Assembly: GCF_011769985.2 (NCBI RefSeq) | Contig: NZ_CP039734.2 | Location: 2,480,001-2,544,000 of the forward strand | Length of the DNA: 64,000 nt | Direction of reading: 5' to 3' | From: Sulfurospirillum diekertiae | Lineage (GTDB): Bacteria > Campylobacterota > Campylobacteria > Campylobacterales > Sulfurospirillaceae | Part shown: in pieces, positions 57,285 to 64,000 of the stretch | Numbering within the stretch: the first letter of the stretch is position 1 | Layout: each line of letters opens with the position of its first letter | The notes under the pieces: model-generated | The model's database searches: none | What the model was told of the DNA's origin: nothing | Seen by the model: the letters and a program-made list of their open reading frames with translations, nothing else | Translations under genes and position numbers: made by a program

Positions 57285-57497
57285 TTGGGAATAAAATGCC
57301 TATATTATATATAGTTACGTAGGGATGTTTTACTATTTGGGAATAAAATGCACATATCCTCTAAAGAGGTAGCATCTAAAATCATTTTTGGGAATAAAAC
57401 CCCTATATTATGAACGACAGTGAATAGTGCTGTATAAAGGCTTCAAAATCCTCTCTGAAAAAATTAACTGCAATGCTTGAAATCTTCTATGAATATT
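57285..57497 (+). repeat. Nested repeat array, module 1 (word GGGAATAAAA)
   Basis: 213 bp. Word GGGAATAAAA occurs at 57287 (box a, followed by a TATATATAG run), 57339 (box b, followed by the dyad CCTCTAAAGAGGTA) and 57390 (box c, followed by ATGAACGACAGTGAATAG). A conserved tail ends CTTCTATGAATATT. The stretch 57104-57284 to its left is AT-rich without a gene. Confidence 0.8.
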
Positions 57498-57731
57498 TTG
57501 TTACAAAAATGGCATATATATAGTCTGTTACGATAAAAAAGTTTTGTTACGAAAATAGCCTATACCTCTTATAGAGGTAGAAAAAATAATCTGCAAAATT
57601 CTATTTTTTGTTACAAAAATAGCTTATATATGAACGATAGTGAATAGTGATGTACGGAGGCTTCTCTTTTTATGTCAAAAATAACCTTTAAAAACTAACC
57701 ACAATGCTACTTAAAATCTTCTATCTATATT
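57498..57731 (+). repeat. Nested repeat array, module 2 (word GTTACAAAAA)
   Basis: 234 bp, same order as module 1. Word GTTACAAAAA or GTTACGAAAA at 57500 (box a), 57546 (box b, then TACCTCTTATAGAGGTA) and 57610 (box c, then ATGAACGATAGTGAATAG), plus a weaker GTTACGATAAAA near 57527. Tail ends CTTCTATCTATATT. Confidence 0.8.
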
Positions 57732-57889
57732 TTGTTTCCAAAAGGTTATATATATTACTCTGTTTCCATATAAAATAAAATGTTTCCAAAAGGGCATATA
57801 CCTCTAAAGAGGTGTATAAAAATTGTCAAAAATTCTTTTTTTCTGTTTCCAAAAGGGCATATATATGAACGATAGTGAATAGTGATGTA
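57732..57889 (+). repeat. Nested repeat array, module 3 (word GTTTCCAAAA)
   Basis: Same order: word at 57734 (box a), 57782 (box b, then TACCTCTAAAGAGGTG), 57845 (box c, then ATGAACGATAGTGAATAGTG), plus GTTTCCATA near 57761. It lacks the tail and is followed by a small hairpin (CCAAA-TAC-TTTGG, 57890-57902). 57903-58019 holds no further copy and no gene; it has an inverted repeat TCAAAAGAAG / CTTCTTTTGA (57975-58018). Confidence 0.8.
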
Positions 57890-58019
57890 CCAAATACTTT
57901 GGAGTGATAACAAAGGTACAAACTAAAGATGGCTAGCAAATCGTTAAAATATTTTTATTTTAGGAGGAATTTTTTCAAAAGAAGCTTTAGAAGAGATTTA
58001 CCATACTTCTTCTTTTGAG

Positions 58020-58154
58020 TTATTTCGTAGTGTGTTGATTGCCTTTATAATATGGACTATATTTGGAATAGCCAGACTCATAACGAAGCTTGGCAATCGC
58101 TAGAGCAGCTACAATGAAAGATAATGTGCCAAATATGATATTAAACCATGTCAT
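58020..58154 (-). CDS. Small single-span membrane protein
   Basis: 44 residues from ATG 58154 with AAGGAT about 5 nt upstream. Residues 3-21 (WFNIIFGTLSFIVAALAIA) form one membrane helix, followed by a Tyr- and Lys-rich tail (KLRYESGYSKYSPYYKGN). Unknown. It is the only gene in about 1.1 kb between the recombinase fragment and the lipoprotein and lies beside the repeat array. Confidence 0.55.
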   Translation of the reverse strand: MTWFNIIFGTLSFIVAALAIAKLRYESGYSKYSPYYKGNQHTTK

Positions 58155-58232
58155 CGTTAATCCTTCCATGTTTTTATTTTATGCTTTAGAAATTATAGAA
58201 CAAATTGTTCTAAATCACCAAAGAGAAATGTC

Positions 58233-59168
58233 TTATTCCCCTTTTTTATATTCTAGTTGTCTATCGGTATGAATCAATGTAAAGCTCTGTGCTGGGTTAG
58301 CACTGTTTTTACATGTAAAGGTCTCTTGATTCATAAAAACATTGATCGTTGTTAGATTCATAGTCTCTAAACGCATAAACAGATATTCATCCATCGTAAT
58401 AGGTTTAAATTGTGTTAAGGCATTCGAAACAAAGAGTTCACCGCCATGATAGGTGCAATACTTGTGAGCTCCAGTAATACGTTCATATTTCCAAGGAAAA
58501 ACAGAGCTATTTTTCTCCAAGTCGAGTAAATCCTCGAACGAAGCATACTTCGTTGAAATTTGAGCGTATTTTGAGCCTTTTAGCCATGTTTTTAAGCCAA
58601 GGCTTTGCGCTTTATCGTGTTGAATCAGATAAAAGCGTGAATAGGTCTCTTTTAGATCTCGTTTATTGCCAAGAATAGCACGTTGTTGTAACTCAACGTT
58701 ATCTTTCATGGAAACGATGGAAAAACCATCATTGGGTGAGAGGCATTGGTAAAATCCTTCGTATTTTCCTAATCCTTGTTCTCGTATAGCGCTTTTATAA
58801 CTCACATAATCAAGACTGAGCAGGGTTGGACGTGCATTTAAAGCTTGAATTGCTTTATCACCATAAACACTTTTTCCTTTGATGCTTTCACAATAGCCTT
58901 TAGCATCATCAAGGACTTCCATGATGTCACGAGCATCTGCCACATTCATTGCTTCATCGTAGGTTCGATACTCAATAATTGATTGATGCTCTCTTTCGGC
59001 AATCACATTGTAGTTTATTGTCTCACCACCTCGTTTGAGGGCAATGTATTCTTTTAAAGAAGTTGCTTGCTGCAAAGAGGAAGGATTAGGTTGTGAGGGT
59101 GTTGTGGCACAACCAGAAAGGAAAACTACCGTCATGATGCTTGATAAAAGAATATGTGTTCGTTTCAT
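58233..59168 (-). CDS. Lipoprotein, unknown family
   Basis: 311 residues from ATG 59168, which overlaps the upstream stop (TAATG). Signal with lipobox LSGC (Cys20), then a Thr/Pro/Ser linker. The mature part has several Cys (KGYCESIKGK, YQCLSPN, YCTYHGG, FTCKNSA), likely disulfides, and no known domain. It carries the only TTACATGTAA of the island. Last gene of a three-gene operon. Confidence 0.65.
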   Translation of the reverse strand: MKRTHILLSSIMTVVFLSGCATTPSQPNPSSLQQATSLKEYIALKRGGETINYNVIAEREHQSIIEYRTYDEAMNVADARDIMEVLDDAKGYCESIKGKSVYGDKAIQALNARPTLLSLDYVSYKSAIREQGLGKYEGFYQCLSPNDGFSIVSMKDNVELQQRAILGNKRDLKETYSRFYLIQHDKAQSLGLKTWLKGSKYAQISTKYASFEDLLDLEKNSSVFPWKYERITGAHKYCTYHGGELFVSNALTQFKPITMDEYLFMRLETMNLTTINVFMNQETFTCKNSANPAQSFTLIHTDRQLEYKKGE

Positions 59169-59479
59169 TACCACTGCCTTATACCGGTATCGTGCTCAAA
59201 AAAGACTTTATCAAGGTATTTACACGTATTAAATTCTGACTTTTTAGGAGTGCTTTTATACTCTGCTGTATGAAAGAAGCATCCAACAAGAAGCAATAAT
59301 GAAAAAAACTTTGCAGCATCACATGTCAATGTAGCTTTCATGGTAATAACGGCTATTGCATAATCACGAAAGATCCAATAGAGTATGAAAAATCCAAACA
59401 AAACTAAACCACCAAAGAAAGCCCCAACAATGATTTTAGACAAGACCATAATGAGGTAATCACGAATCATGGAAAGCAT
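59168..59479 (-). CDS. Small membrane protein, unknown
   Basis: 103 residues with two hydrophobic segments (about 10-36 IMVLSKIIVGAFFGGLVLFGFFILYW in part, and 57-69 FFSLLLLVGCFFH) and a polar C-terminus. Not recognised. Between the exported 84-residue protein (12-nt gap) and the lipoprotein (overlap). Confidence 0.6.
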   Translation of the reverse strand: MLSMIRDYLIMVLSKIIVGAFFGGLVLFGFFILYWIFRDYAIAVITMKATLTCDAAKFFSLLLLVGCFFHTAEYKSTPKKSEFNTCKYLDKVFFEHDTGIRQW

Positions 59480-59491
59480 CTTTATTCTCCT

Positions 59492-59746
59492 TTACAGATT
59501 TTTGTTTTTTTCAAACACAAGGTACACATTATTATTCTGGGTATAGGAGTTTATCAATCGCCATCCATCCCCGTAAAGCTCTTGTGTGGTTGATGATTTT
59601 TTAAAATCACCCGAACAGGTCATTGGACTATCTGCAAATGCACCTATCTGTCTTGCCTCAAAACGACAGGTTGTGACTGATTTTTGCCCTTCGCTTGCAA
59701 AGAGACAACCAACGACCATAATCAACGCTAAAAGAACCTTTTTCAT
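59492..59746 (-). CDS. Small exported protein, unknown
   Basis: 84 residues. Signal peptide MKKVLLALIMVVGCLFASEG. Mature part about 66 residues with two Cys (TTCRFEAR, MTCSGDF) that may pair, and a beta-rich end (GWRLINSYTQNNNVYLVFEK). First gene of the lipoprotein operon. Divergent from the XRE gene, with the palindromic operator between. Confidence 0.62.
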   Translation of the reverse strand: MKKVLLALIMVVGCLFASEGQKSVTTCRFEARQIGAFADSPMTCSGDFKKSSTTQELYGDGWRLINSYTQNNNVYLVFEKNKNL

Positions 59747-59799
59747 CGATGTTCCTTATGACTAATTTATGGATAAAGGATACCGTAAAAGAGCTTATT

Positions 59800-59865
59800 A
59801 AACACTTATAAGTGTTTGTTGTAAATCCCGTTAATCACTACTATTTCATCAACTTATAGGTGTTT
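59800..59865. promoter_or_regulatory. Palindromic operator pair upstream of the XRE gene
   Basis: Perfect 18-bp palindrome AAACACTTATAAGTGTTT (59800-59817) and a degenerate copy CAACTTATAGGTGTTT (59850-59865). Placement between divergent genes fits autoregulation by the XRE protein and control of the lipoprotein operon. Confidence 0.6.
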
Positions 59866-59882
59866 ATTAAAGGTAATGTATT

Positions 59883-60122
59883 GTGGAAAAAATGATTGAG
59901 CGTTTTATGGATCAAATTGTTGAAAATGTGAAAGCTGAAAGAACTAAAAGAGGTATCAGCCAATTAGTATTAGCACAAATCCTTGGTCATAAATCACCCA
60001 ATTATGTAGCTAAAATAGAAACACGTAAGCATGATGTCAGTTATAACCTTGAACACCTTTATAAAATTGCTTCTGAATTTGGTTTGGAAGTGATAGATTT
60101 AATCCCTCAGATAAAAAAATGA
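59883..60122 (+). CDS. XRE-family regulator
   Basis: 79 residues from GTG 59883 (ATG three codons later is possible). One HTH_XRE domain: VKAERTKRGISQLVLAQILGHKSPNYVAKIE (about 18-48, in part), then LEHLYKIASEFGLEVIDLIP. Small repressor or antitoxin-like factor. Downstream 60123-60345 has no gene; a single sequence near 60277 (GGCTCCAAAAAG with a TATATATATAG run) looks like one box of the repeat array. Confidence 0.75.
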   Translation: MEKMIERFMDQIVENVKAERTKRGISQLVLAQILGHKSPNYVAKIETRKHDVSYNLEHLYKIASEFGLEVIDLIPQIKK

Positions 60123-60345
60123 TGCAGTAACCCTATAGTAAATAGAGCCAAAAGTCCTCTTGTAGTGATAAGTCAATATCTCTATATATAATCTTAAAAA
60201 TAATCAAAAAATGTTACTCTTTGGAACTCTACGTAATAAATTTATCCAAAAATAGCTCAAAGTGTAAATTTCTCTGGCTCCAAAAAGAAATATATATATA
60301 GGGATTCTTTTTTATCAAAAATCTACTTTGCTCAAAAGGTCATTA

Positions 60346-60754
60346 ATGACACTTACCATTCACAAAGGGACAAATGAAATAGGTGGAAGTTGTATAGAGC
60401 TTTCAACTCAAAGCACTACTATTTTATTCGATTATGGTACACCACTTAATTTAGAATCAACAAAACTTGATTTTAAAAATAAGAAGATTGATGCCATTGT
60501 TATTTCTCATCCACATCAAGATCATTTTGGTGAAATTACAATGGTTGAAACCTACTATTCCTATTTACTGTGGGAAGCTTTCAAAAGAGCTTATGAACGC
60601 AACAAAGCTTTTTACAGGACAAGGACTGCTTGCAAATAAATTTCATCATTTTGAAGCGTGGAAATCCTTTCAAATTGGAGATATAACCATTACTCCCTAT
60701 TTGGTTGATCCTAGTGCGGCTCTTGAATATTTTACATATTATATAAAATCATAG
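60346..60754 (+). pseudogene. Metallo-beta-lactamase-fold hydrolase, broken
   Basis: Starts MTLTIHKGTNEIGGSCIE, with ILFDYGTPL and the metal motif HPHQDHFG, as in RNase J-like/MBL-fold enzymes. Near 60540-60560 the frame changes: the continuation PTIPIYCGKLSKELMNATKLFTG is one frame off, and the coding text then ends early at about residue 136. So it has a frameshift and lacks the C-terminal half; surely inactive. Confidence 0.75.
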
Positions 60755-60996
60755 AAAAGTTCATTTTTGTCGATAAAAATTTGAAAATTATCAGGCATAT
60801 GCAAAAAATAATAAATTATACTACTTCTTTCATTCCTGTTAAATGCGAACATATTGTGGTAGGCATAATGGATTACGCAAAGTTGCAATGAATAAAGTGC
60901 AATATCAATTGTTGATGATTGCTAACTCTTGTAGTTTTATGTATAATACTTCTGATAATATTTATATTATAATAATTTGCAATTGAAAGATATACT

Positions 60997-62454
60997 TTGG
61001 AAAAAAGTTTTGTAACACCAAATGCTATATTATCTATAAAAATAAGAATTCTTATTTATCTCATATCACTATCTCCACTGTTTTTTTTTCAAAACTATTT
61101 TATTAATGTTTGCCCTTTGTTAGATAATCTCCCAAGAGAAGAACTTTTATTAAATTTATTTATACTTTTTTGTATCCATATTGTTATACGCAAATTTTTG
61201 TATAGCTATTTTAAAAAACCATTTGGATCATTAACACTTCCCAGACATATGTACTATTTATCTATTATTTCATGGGTTGTAGTAGGGATAACTGCTTTTT
61301 TCTTTCATCAATTTAAGTATCCAGATTTTCCATGGATCAGTCATGCTAAATTATTAAGTGGTTATTGGATTTTAGGGGCTGGCGTTTTGGCTCAGTTAGA
61401 ATATTCTATTTTTGAAAAAACATATAAAACAATTGCTACGGATGCTCATTACTATGTATTTAATGAAAAAATTTCATACCGAGTTATCGAGAGTTTTTTC
61501 ATCTTAACGATTGCTCCAGCATTGACATTATTGCTAGTATTAACACGTTATCAGGGAGAAAATACTTCAAGTGAACATATGATACAAGAGCTTACTTATC
61601 TAATAGCCCTTTTTGTCTCCGTTGCTCTGGTGTGCGCTAAAATTTTTGGTGATATGCTTAAAAAAGATACTCATACTATTTTACAATCAATTCAAAAAAT
61701 TCAAAAAGGCACATACATTGTAGATATTGAGGTTCATAGAGCAGATGAATTAGGTGAAATTTCCTCAGCCATCCAAGCAATGGGAGCCGAAATAGACCAA
61801 GGCATTGGGAAGGTCAATACTTTAAATAAAGAAATTGTTACTACACAAAAAGAAATTGTCTATACTATGGGTGAAATTGCCGAAACACGTAGTAAAGAAA
61901 CCGGCAATCATGTTAAGCGAGTTGCATTATATAGTAAACTCTTAGCCTTATTTTATGGACTTAGTGAAGAAGAAGCTGAATTACTCAAACTGGCAAGTCC
62001 TATGCATGATATTGGGAAAATAGCTATCCCCGATCATATTCTAAATAAACCAGGAAAACATACCAGTGACGAGTTCAAAGTAATGCAAACTCACGCACAA
62101 ATTGGTTATGAAATCCTAAAAAACTCAAATAGACCTATTTTAAAAACAGCAGCTATTGTGGCAGCACAGCATCATGAAAAATGGAATGGGAGTGGATACC
62201 CAAATGGTTTAAGCGGTGATAATATTCATATTTACGGAAGAATTACTGCTGTTGCAGATGTCTTTGATGCACTAGGAAGTGATAGAATTTATAAACAAGC
62301 ATGGGGTGATGAAAGCATATTTGCCCTATTAAAAGAAGAAAGCGGTAAGCATTTTGACCCAAAGCTAATAGAGATCTTTTTTAACCATTTAAATGAATTT
62401 CTATCTATTAGAAATTCCTTAAAAGATTGTATGAATCATCACAATTCCATATAA
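60997..62454 (+). CDS. HD-GYP cyclic-di-GMP phosphodiesterase, membrane-bound
   Basis: 485 residues from TTG 60997 (no better start nearby). Five to six membrane helices (about 12-35, 50-65, 85-105, 118-135, 165-182, 198-215), HAMP-like linker (about 218-272), then an HD-GYP domain: His305, HD pair His337-Asp338, Lys341 (MHDIGK), His366, HHExxxGSGYP at 392-402, Asp421 (ADVFDAL). All metal and GYP residues are present, so hydrolysis of c-di-GMP is likely. N-terminal sensing part is of unknown type. The gap 60755-60996 holds its AT-rich leader and nothing else visible. Confidence 0.85.
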   Translation: MEKSFVTPNAILSIKIRILIYLISLSPLFFFQNYFINVCPLLDNLPREELLLNLFILFCIHIVIRKFLYSYFKKPFGSLTLPRHMYYLSIISWVVVGITAFFFHQFKYPDFPWISHAKLLSGYWILGAGVLAQLEYSIFEKTYKTIATDAHYYVFNEKISYRVIESFFILTIAPALTLLLVLTRYQGENTSSEHMIQELTYLIALFVSVALVCAKIFGDMLKKDTHTILQSIQKIQKGTYIVDIEVHRADELGEISSAIQAMGAEIDQGIGKVNTLNKEIVTTQKEIVYTMGEIAETRSKETGNHVKRVALYSKLLALFYGLSEEEAELLKLASPMHDIGKIAIPDHILNKPGKHTSDEFKVMQTHAQIGYEILKNSNRPILKTAAIVAAQHHEKWNGSGYPNGLSGDNIHIYGRITAVADVFDALGSDRIYKQAWGDESIFALLKEESGKHFDPKLIEIFFNHLNEFLSIRNSLKDCMNHHNSI

Positions 62455-62509
62455 AAAGGCTTTATCCTATGATGTTTTTCAAAAAATATAAGGTACCACA
62501 GGTGTATCA

Positions 62510-63466
62510 ATGAATATTTTTAAATTTTTGTTATGTTTATGCCTGTGCACCTCAATATCATTTGGTTCAATCTTTAATTTTTCAAAAGACAGCCAATATG
62601 TTACGTTGAAAGAATTAAAAAAAAATGGTCCATCAGCTATAGAAATTTATGTGTCGCTACTCAAGCTTGAGATTATGAGAGCCGCACAAAAAAAGCATAA
62701 AAAAGAAACATTTGCATTAGCTTTAAAATTAAATCATGAAATAAAACAAGTACTAGAGGAAGAATTAACACCTAATATCACTCAAGAAACATTAGATCAA
62801 CTCAAAAATGAATGGAAAATTTCTGCTTCCAAAGACCAGAAATTGTTGGCAAAGACATTGTTTCGATCTAACAATGCTAGCTTGTTTCATGCTCCTAAGA
62901 ATAAAAAAGATATTTTTTGGATAGCGGATTATATGAAATTTCCAATTTATGATATCGCACGGAGTTCTCAATTTTCAGCAGAAACCAAGCAAAAACAATT
63001 CATGTCTAGTCCGGTTCTAAGTTATAATAATATACTGCAAGATCGTAAGGAGCAGACAGAAAACGCTCTTTTAGCTAAATATAACACCAATTTTACAACA
63101 TTAAGCCAAATTGCGACTGTAATGTACAATAGAAATTCTTTTATGGATGAATTTTTTGTAATGTATTTATCATTTTTATATACGGTGGTTAATCAATTCC
63201 CCATTTTTTTATCTATTATCATAATATTATGGTTAACCCCATTGGTAAATAAATTAAATGGATCAGGTGATACAACAGTGGCGATAAAGTTCAATAGATT
63301 TATCATAAATATGTTATTCGCAATACTCGGACTAATTGTGATAATTTTTTCTTTGATGGCTTTAGGCGATATTTATGAGAGTTCTTGTCACTATATTTGT
63401 AGGAATTATCTTAGCCCCATTACTATTATTTTCTTTTTTATTTGGATTAAGTTTTTCAACAGATAG
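62510..63466 (+). CDS. Exported/membrane protein, unknown
   Basis: 318 residues, not recognised. Signal peptide 1-19 (MNIFKFLLCLCLCTSISFG), a helical, Lys-rich periplasmic region (about 25-215), then membrane segments (about 219-245, 263-288, 305-316). Codon use is very AT-rich. The last 92 nt overlap the start of the next gene in another frame, so either the genes overlap or the true end is shifted by an indel. Confidence 0.55.
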   Translation: MNIFKFLLCLCLCTSISFGSIFNFSKDSQYVTLKELKKNGPSAIEIYVSLLKLEIMRAAQKKHKKETFALALKLNHEIKQVLEEELTPNITQETLDQLKNEWKISASKDQKLLAKTLFRSNNASLFHAPKNKKDIFWIADYMKFPIYDIARSSQFSAETKQKQFMSSPVLSYNNILQDRKEQTENALLAKYNTNFTTLSQIATVMYNRNSFMDEFFVMYLSFLYTVVNQFPIFLSIIIILWLTPLVNKLNGSGDTTVAIKFNRFIINMLFAILGLIVIIFSLMALGDIYESSCHYICRNYLSPITIIFFFIWIKFFNR

Positions 63467-63782
63467 TTTTATCTTTTTTGAAGATTCTTCTATTGGCGTT
63501 ATTATCACAGAAATAATTCGATATAAATTAATTGAAATGGGACTTGATATTGAGCTAAATCATGAGCTTTTGTGGTTTTGTATTAAGCTTTTCGTGCTTC
63601 TTGTAACATCTAATAAAATATACTTTGCAATTTCGATGATTGCTAATTATTTTAGTGGAATAAGAAGATATAAACATTTTTTTGCTACAGGTGGGGTCTT
63701 TTCACTCTTTATTATTATGTATATATCTGATTCCAAACATCTCGTTGCGTTATTTGAAATCTGTAAAAGGTATTTTGTATGA
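63375..63782 (+). CDS. Membrane protein, unknown
   Basis: 135 residues with three hydrophobic segments (1-27, 65-80, 105-122). Not recognised. AGGCGA stands 5 nt before the ATG. It overlaps the previous gene by 92 nt and the next by 4 nt (ATGA). Confidence 0.5.
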   Translation: MRVLVTIFVGIILAPLLLFSFLFGLSFSTDSFIFFEDSSIGVIITEIIRYKLIEMGLDIELNHELLWFCIKLFVLLVTSNKIYFAISMIANYFSGIRRYKHFFATGGVFSLFIIMYISDSKHLVALFEICKRYFV

Positions 63783-63919
63783 GTCTCATTTTTCTCTATT
63801 TAGGTGTAGTATTTTATATTTTTATATTTGATGTCGAAATTGAATACCTCTTTTTTGTATACATATTTGACAGCCTTGGTTATTTCTCCTTTAAAAAATA
63901 TCAAAGTGAGCAATTTTAA
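63779..63919 (+). CDS. Short membrane protein, unknown
   Basis: 46 residues from ATG 63779, coupled to the previous stop (ATGA). MSLIFLYLGVVFYIFIFDVE forms one membrane helix; the rest is aromatic-rich (FFVYIFDSLGYFSFKKYQ). It overlaps the partial gene that starts at 63831 in another frame, so only one of the two may be real, or a frameshift joins them. Confidence 0.4.
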   Translation: MSLIFLYLGVVFYIFIFDVEIEYLFFVYIFDSLGYFSFKKYQSEQF

Positions 63920-64000
63920 CTTCAAAGAGATAGAAAGTCATTTTCTACACATTTTGCTATTCAGTGCACTTTTTTTATTTTTATATGGATTTCAAATGTT
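63831..64000 (+). CDS. Partial membrane gene at the right edge
   Basis: About 56 codons open to the window end from ATG 63831: starts MSKLNTSFLYTYLTALVISP, then KNIKVSNFNFKEIESHF and a hydrophobic stretch (ILLFSALFLFLYGF). No good RBS. Could be fused by a frameshift to the short frame at 63779. Confidence 0.4.
   Translation, partial: MSKLNTSFLYTYLTALVISPLKNIKVSNFNFKEIESHFLHILLFSALFLFLYGFQM

Noticed and set aside
57285-57889. CRISPR array
   Set aside because: Repeated words are only about 10 nt, spacing alternates (46-64 nt), flanking text is shared instead of unique, and no cas gene is near.
58090-58272. 60-codon plus-strand frame
   Set aside because: Starts with TTG without RBS, lies opposite the better supported 44-residue minus-strand gene and the end of the lipoprotein gene, and has no protein-like features.

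Overview
The window looks like a chromosome segment of a free-living Campylobacterota (epsilonproteobacterial) bacterium, most likely a Sulfurospirillum-like organism. Reasons seen: the folE-fliI / tig-clpP-def neighbourhood known from Campylobacter, NifS/NifU as the Fe-S assembly pair, a carboxyspermidine-type polyamine route, a split MoaD/MoaE/MoeA set, AT-rich DNA with TATA-like -10 boxes, and CheY/Cache chemoreceptor genes. The genus is inference; no rRNA gene is present.

Layout. 1-3.2 kb: end of a MerT-like membrane gene, an exported transglutaminase-like protein, a D12-class adenine methyltransferase and a CheY-like regulator. 3.3-13.9 kb (minus strand): one long operon which I read as guanidine uptake and breakdown. 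It has an ABC importer, two DUF1989 proteins (carboxyguanidine deiminase-type), a 1202-aa biotin-dependent guanidine/urea carboxylase, an EamA transporter and an allophanate hydrolase split into two genes. It starts with a guanidine-I (ykkC) riboswitch, and a second guanidine-II (mini-ykkC) riboswitch lies inside it, just before the carboxylase. 13.9-20.7 kb: ArsRS-like two-component system, an EF-hand/polyproline protein, and a three-gene operon led by a TPR protein with a CFI-box C-terminus. 20.7-28.6 kb: carboxy(nor)spermidine decarboxylase and dehydrogenase, a double-Cache chemoreceptor, SDR and DsrE genes, RdgB, MltA. 28.8-36.6 kb: YajR-like MFS, a YqaA-like protein, a Rof-like protein, an SLC13 carrier, a metal-type binding protein, a CPXCG protein, MoeA-MoaE-MoaD. 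36.7-48.8 kb: NifU-NifS, FliI-FolE, then Tig-ClpP-degenerate GGDEF-Def-ComM-Nnr-PurN-ThiG. 48.8-49.4 kb: five tRNA genes (Pro, His, Arg, Arg, Leu).

From 49.38 kb to the right end the window is a mobile, partly decayed island. A tyrosine integrase abuts the 3' end of tRNA-Leu. It is followed by an excisionase-like gene, a phage-type repressor, the remains of a type I restriction-modification locus (HsdS fused to a Panacea-like domain and frameshifted; HsdM cut off by an IS21-family element), a truncated serine recombinase, and about 900 bp without a normal gene. That stretch holds three tandem copies of an organised ~160-230 bp repeat. Each copy uses its own short word three times inside a shared frame. 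I know no described element of this form, and it is my main candidate for something new. The island continues with a small lipoprotein operon, an XRE regulator with a palindromic operator, a broken metallo-beta-lactamase gene, an HD-GYP phosphodiesterase and a run of small unknown membrane genes. The right end of the island is not in the window.

Across the chromosomal part the palindrome TTACATGTAA recurs far more often than composition predicts (26 exact copies, 25 of them left of the island). It lies inside genes in both permitted reading frames as well as between genes, which suggests a DNA-level role.
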